Shown here one piece after another: positions 13,497 through 16,313 of a stretch of 16,313 nucleotides of DNA (position 1 is its first letter; each line of letters starts with the position of its first letter). This stretch comes from JAWVEV01 sp033856535 (lineage in GTDB: Bacteria > Actinomycetota > Thermoleophilia > Miltoncostaeales > Miltoncostaeaceae), in NCBI GenBank assembly GCA_033856535.1, contig JAWVEV010000077.1, positions 1 to 16,313 of the forward strand. The letters are read 5' to 3'. A program made the translations under genes and the position numbers. Below the pieces are notes generated by a model that worked only from the letters and a program-made list of their open reading frames with translations, did no database searches and was not told where the DNA came from.

Positions 13497-13727
13497 CTAC
13501 TGAACTTTCCCCTGCAGGGAGCCACCGCCGCCTGCGTAGTCGCCGTCGGTACCGTTTCCGAGGAGCCGGCCGAGCTTCGCCTCGGCCAGCGCGACCAGCG
13601 GTGCCACCCCCTCGATCGCGATGCCCAGCGCGACCGCGATCAGACCATCCTCGACGCCCGCGGCACGGAGCCTCAGGGCCACGGCGTGGGCGTGGGGGAG
13701 CTCGGCCATGGCGGCTCTGCGATCCAT
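13497..13727 (-). CDS. Small helix-turn-helix-like protein (76 aa)
   Basis: From ATG 13727 the product is 76 aa; a second ATG at 13709 is possible, and neither has a clear ribosome site. The core 'HAHAVALRLRAAGVEDGLIA' then 'VALGIAIEGVAPLVALAEAKL' is a pair of helices like a short sigma-70 region 4/HTH unit ('VA-ALGI---AV--L---AE-KL'). I recall similar small proteins in high-GC actinobacteria near signalling genes. A Gly-rich tail ends the chain. It is 73 bp upstream of the response regulator and in the same direction, so it may be the first gene of the operon. Confidence 0.6.
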   Translation of the reverse strand: MDRRAAMAELPHAHAVALRLRAAGVEDGLIAVALGIAIEGVAPLVALAEAKLGRLLGNGTDGDYAGGGGSLQGKVQ

Positions 13728-13817
13728 CGCCGCGACCGTAGACCCCGCCCGGGCGCCCGTCCTCCGTACCGCGGTACTGCATTCCGGGGACCCCTTCGGG
13801 CAGCTCCGCGGCCGCCG

Positions 13818-13844
13818 CGGGAGGTGCCCCCGCACCCATCGGGG
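13818..13844. repeat. GC-rich dyad element, copy B
   Basis: CGGGAGGTGCCCCCGCACCC then ATCGGGG matches 935-959 with few changes. It includes TGCCCC...GGGGCA arms that can form a stem. It lies about 90 bp upstream of the small HTH gene, like copy A upstream of the ssb remnant. Confidence 0.3.
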
Positions 13845-13917
13845 CAGTCTCTCATGGCGGGACGCGAGGTGGTACCCCGGAAAACATCGCCCCTTTCGGC
13901 GGCCACCGCGCGCTGGT

Positions 13918-13923
13918 TAGGCT
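13918..13923 (+). promoter_or_regulatory. Possible leaderless -10 element for the LAL regulator
   Basis: TAGGCT fits TAnnnT and lies 6 nt before the GTG at 13930. TTTCGG (13894-13899), 18 bp further upstream, is a weak -35 candidate. The gene has no ribosome site, so a leaderless mRNA starting at the GTG is the simplest explanation. Confidence 0.4.
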
Positions 13924-13929
13924 CATCGC

Positions 13930-16313
13930 GTGCCAATGGATTGGCCACTCGTCGGACGGATCGAGGAGCTCGAGCTGATCGCCGGCACGCTGGACGAGCC
14001 GGAGGCTCCCGGCATCGTTCTTGCCGGTGAGGCGGGCGTCGGGAAGACCCGTCTGGCGGCCACCGCGCTGAGCCGCGCGGCCGCGCGCGAGTGGGCGACC
14101 GCGCGGACGACGGCCACCCGGGCGGCCGCGAGCGTGCCGTTCGGAGCGTTCGCTCACCTCCTTCCGAGCTCGCCCGAGGTCGCCCTCGACCGGCTGGAGG
14201 TGCTCCGCCGCGCCGGCGCGGCGCTGACCGCGGGAGCCGAGGGCCGGCGCCTGCTGCTGCTGGTCGACGACGCCCACCTCCTGGACGACGGCTCGGCGGC
14301 GCTGGTGTTGCAGCTGGCGGTCACCCGCACGGCCTGTGTCATGGTCACCATCCGCAGCGGCGAGCGGGCGCCCGACCCGGTCACCGCCCTCTGGAAGGAC
14401 GAGGGCGCCCGGCTGCTCGAGGTGCAGCCGCTGGGCCGGGCCGACGTGGGCCGGCTGCTCGAGCTGGCGCTGCGGGGGCAGGTCGAGGGCGCGACGATCG
14501 ACCGGCTCGCCGGGACCAGCGAGGGCAACCCGCTCTTCCTGCGCGAGCTGGTGCGCTCCGGGATGGCCTCGGGGTCGCTCGACGCGCCGTCGGAGGTCTG
14601 GCGCTGGCGCGGCCCGCTGGCCCCCGACGGCGGCCTGGTGTGGCTCATCGAGGAGCGGCTCCAGCGCCTCTCGGCGCACGAGCGGCGCCTGCTCGAGACG
14701 CTGGCGCTGGGCGAGCCGATGGACGCCGACCTGCTGGGCGACCTGGCCGTCCCCGAGGCGCTCGACGGCCTCGAGGCGGCCGGCCTGGTGGCGGTGCACC
14801 GCGAGGGCCGCCGGGCGAACGCCCGCCTGGCCCACCCGCTGTACGGCGAGGTGCTGCGCGCCACCGTCCGCCCGATCGCCGCGCGCGCTGCCCACCGCCG
14901 CCTGGCCGACGCGCTCACGGCCCGCGGCCTCGAGCGCAGCGACGACGTGCTGCGGGTGGCCACCTGGCGCCTCGAGGCCGGCCAGGCCGTCGCGCCCGAG
15001 CTGCTCGGACTGGCGGCCCAGCACGCCCTGGACCTGAGCGACCACCTGCTGGCGGCGCGGCTCGCGGAGGAGTGGATCGCCGCGGGCGGGGGGCTGCGCG
15101 CCCGCCTCGCGGCCGGGGCGGCGCTCGCCGGCCAGCGCCTCTCCGAGGAGGCCGAGGAGGTGCTCGGGCCGCTGGCCGCCTCGGCGGCCGACGACGAGGA
15201 GATCGCGCTGGTGGCGCTGGCCCGGGCCGCGAACCTGATGATGGGGCTGGGCCGCCCCGAGCGCAGCGCCGAGGTGCTCCGGAAGGCCGGGGAGGCCATC
15301 GCGGGCGAGCTCTGGCGCGACCGCGTGGCCTCGTTCCGCGCCTGCCTGCTGATCTTCATCGCGCCCTGCGACGAGGTGGTCCAGGCCGCCTCGGAGCCGC
15401 TGGCCCGGTCGGGGAACGACCCGCGGGTGGCCGCCGAGTGCCTGCTCGCCGCGTCTCACGCGTCGGCCCTGGCGGGCCGGCTCGAGCGGGCCCTCGAGCT
15501 GGCCGACCACGGCGTGCTGGCCGCGCGCCGCTGCCGGGGCGGGCCGCCGGAGCTCGAGGACCACCTGCTGCTCGCGCGCGGCTGGGCCCTGCTGCTGTCG
15601 GGCCGCCTCCGCGACGCGTCGGCGCTCGCCGAGGCTCGGCGCACGGCGGCGATCGCCGGTCGCCAGGTCGAGATCGCCCTGCTCTGGACCTGGTTCGGGG
15701 CGCTGGTGGCGCTGCTCGAGGGCCGCCCGGCGACGGCCGCGCGCCAGCTGCGCGACTGCGCCGTGGCGATGCGCGAGCGCGATCGGTGGGGCGTGCTGCA
15801 CGTCGCCCTCGCGGTGCAGGCGCAGGCCGCCGCGATCGCCGGGGACCTCCCGGCGGCCGAGGCGGCGGCGGCCGAGGCGGTGGGCGGGCGGGCGCCGTTC
15901 ATGCGCGTGGACGCCCTGTGGCACGAGCTCGGGCAGGCCTGGGTCGCCGACGCCCGCGGCGAGACCGCGGCCGCGCGGCGCCACTGCCGCCAGGCCGCCG
16001 ACGAGTGCCGCGCGCTCGGCCAACTGGCGTTCGAGGGACTCGCCCTGCACCACCTGGCGCGCCTCGGGGACGCCGCCGCGGCCGTGCCGCGCCTCGCCGA
16101 GCTGGCCGGGCTGGCGGACGGGCCGCTGCTGCCGGCGCTCGCCCGCCACGCCGCCGCGCTCGCCGGCCACGACGCCCCGGGGCTCGAGGGCGCGGCCGGC
16201 GAGCTCGAGGAGCTCGGCCTGGTGATCGACGCCGCGGAGGCGATGGGCCCGGCGGCCGCGGCCCACGGCGCGAACGGCCGCGGCGGGCCGGCGCGGCGCG
16301 CGGCCGCCCAGAG
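13930..16313 (+). CDS. LuxR-family large ATP-binding regulator (LAL/MalT type), 3' end missing
   Basis: The frame from GTG 13930 (or ATG 13936) stays open to the window end, giving at least 794 residues. An N-terminal STAND/AAA-type ATPase has Walker A 'GEAGVGKT' (33-40) and Walker B 'LLLLVDDAH' (108-116), followed by 'LAGTSEGNPLFLRELVRSG', the sensor/arm region typical of LAL proteins. After about 280 the chain is a long array of Ala/Leu-rich helical repeats ('AARLAEEWIAAGGG', 'LARGWALLLSGRLRDA') of TPR type. The expected C-terminal LuxR helix-turn-helix lies beyond the window, so the DNA-binding function is inferred from the family. Such ATP-driven switches usually respond to a small ligand or partner protein. 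It diverges from the PAAR operon and is a candidate activator of it. Confidence 0.88.
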   Translation, partial: MPMDWPLVGRIEELELIAGTLDEPEAPGIVLAGEAGVGKTRLAATALSRAAAREWATARTTATRAAASVPFGAFAHLLPSSPEVALDRLEVLRRAGAALTAGAEGRRLLLLVDDAHLLDDGSAALVLQLAVTRTACVMVTIRSGERAPDPVTALWKDEGARLLEVQPLGRADVGRLLELALRGQVEGATIDRLAGTSEGNPLFLRELVRSGMASGSLDAPSEVWRWRGPLAPDGGLVWLIEERLQRLSAHERRLLETLALGEPMDADLLGDLAVPEALDGLEAAGLVAVHREGRRANARLAHPLYGEVLRATVRPIAARAAHRRLADALTARGLERSDDVLRVATWRLEAGQAVAPELLGLAAQHALDLSDHLLAARLAEEWIAAGGGLRARLAAGAALAGQRLSEEAEEVLGPLAASAADDEEIALVALARAANLMMGLGRPERSAEVLRKAGEAIAGELWRDRVASFRACLLIFIAPCDEVVQAASEPLARSGNDPRVAAECLLAASHASALAGRLERALELADHGVLAARRCRGGPPELEDHLLLARGWALLLSGRLRDASALAEARRTAAIAGRQVEIALLWTWFGALVALLEGRPATAARQLRDCAVAMRERDRWGVLHVALAVQAQAAAIAGDLPAAEAAAAEAVGGRAPFMRVDALWHELGQAWVADARGETAAARRHCRQAADECRALGQLAFEGLALHHLARLGDAAAAVPRLAELAGLADGPLLPALARHAAALAGHDAPGLEGAAGELEELGLVIDAAEAMGPAAAAHGANGRGGPARRAAAQ

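Larger units (their letters stand above)
13728..13929. promoter_or_regulatory. Divergent control region of the PAAR operon and LAL regulator
   Basis: These 202 bp separate the 76-aa gene (minus) from the large LuxR-type gene (plus). They contain a perfect 12-bp palindrome GTACCGCGGTAC (13766-13777), a CCGCGG/CCGCGG hairpin (13806-13811/13815-13820), the GC-rich block at 13818-13844 and a leaderless-type -10 at 13918-13923. Shared control of both directions is likely; either DNA-binding protein encoded here could use the palindrome. Confidence 0.45.

Noticed and set aside
13852..16266. An 804-codon open frame on the minus strand opposite the LAL gene
   Set aside because: Its product is rich in Gln/Arg/Gly repeats with no domain. 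It is the shadow of a GC-rich gene whose plus-strand frame encodes intact Walker A and B motifs.
1..16313. CRISPR arrays, tRNA or rRNA genes, insertion sequences, integrases
   Set aside because: No regularly spaced repeats, cloverleaf, rRNA signature, transposase or terminal repeats were seen by eye on either strand.

Overview
The window is very GC-rich and shows the third-position G/C bias of a high-GC actinobacterium. GTG and TTG starts are frequent, and genes are tightly packed with overlapping stops and starts. Several protein types fit class Thermoleophilia (Solirubrobacter-like organisms) best: a short SSB of the 'NSVNLIGR' kind, a lysozyme-like domain with a 'YGDRDSLGLFQQRPS' core, a two-helix membrane protein of a family I recall from that class, and a very large LuxR-type ATPase regulator. 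This taxonomic reading is inference; no rRNA or tRNA gene was seen.

Layout. Positions 1-459 hold the 3' end of a cell-wall hydrolase-like gene. Positions 531-910 (minus) hold a frameshifted ssb. An orphan GAF-PAS-PAS histidine kinase follows (1076-3082, minus), then a 565-bp gap with small hairpins and a dyad. Next come a two-helix membrane protein (3648-4319) and a 14-bp-stem hairpin. Positions 4445-5436 look eroded. They contain a remnant resembling an aminoglycoside-phosphotransferase-like protein, an intact four-helix haem-copper-oxidase-like membrane protein, a cupin lacking its usual N-terminus, and an orphan copy of the C-terminus of the lipoprotein encoded just downstream (5459-6139). 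Two divergent regulator/target pairs follow: Rrf2 with a TauE/SafE anion exporter, and TetR with a small dimeric-barrel protein. Each pair has an inverted repeat between or across the gene starts. Convergent gene ends are separated by strong GC hairpins.

The most interesting part is the minus-strand operon 13727-8825. It runs: a 76-aa helix-turn-helix-like protein, a NarL/LuxR response regulator, a PAAR-like spike-tip protein, a membrane Ser/Thr kinase with an extracytoplasmic domain, and a secreted TIG-OmpA protein. The last four genes are joined by two TGATG stop/start fusions and one 13-bp overlap, so they are probably made together. A large LuxR/LAL ATPase regulator diverges from the operon and runs off the window. 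PAAR, a membrane STPK and an OmpA peptidoglycan-binding protein are also found with type VI secretion systems in proteobacteria. Finding this trio in a probable actinobacterium suggests a sensor/control and envelope-anchoring module for an extracellular contractile injection system, or an undescribed PAAR-based system. No sheath, tube or baseplate gene lies in the window, so this remains a hypothesis.
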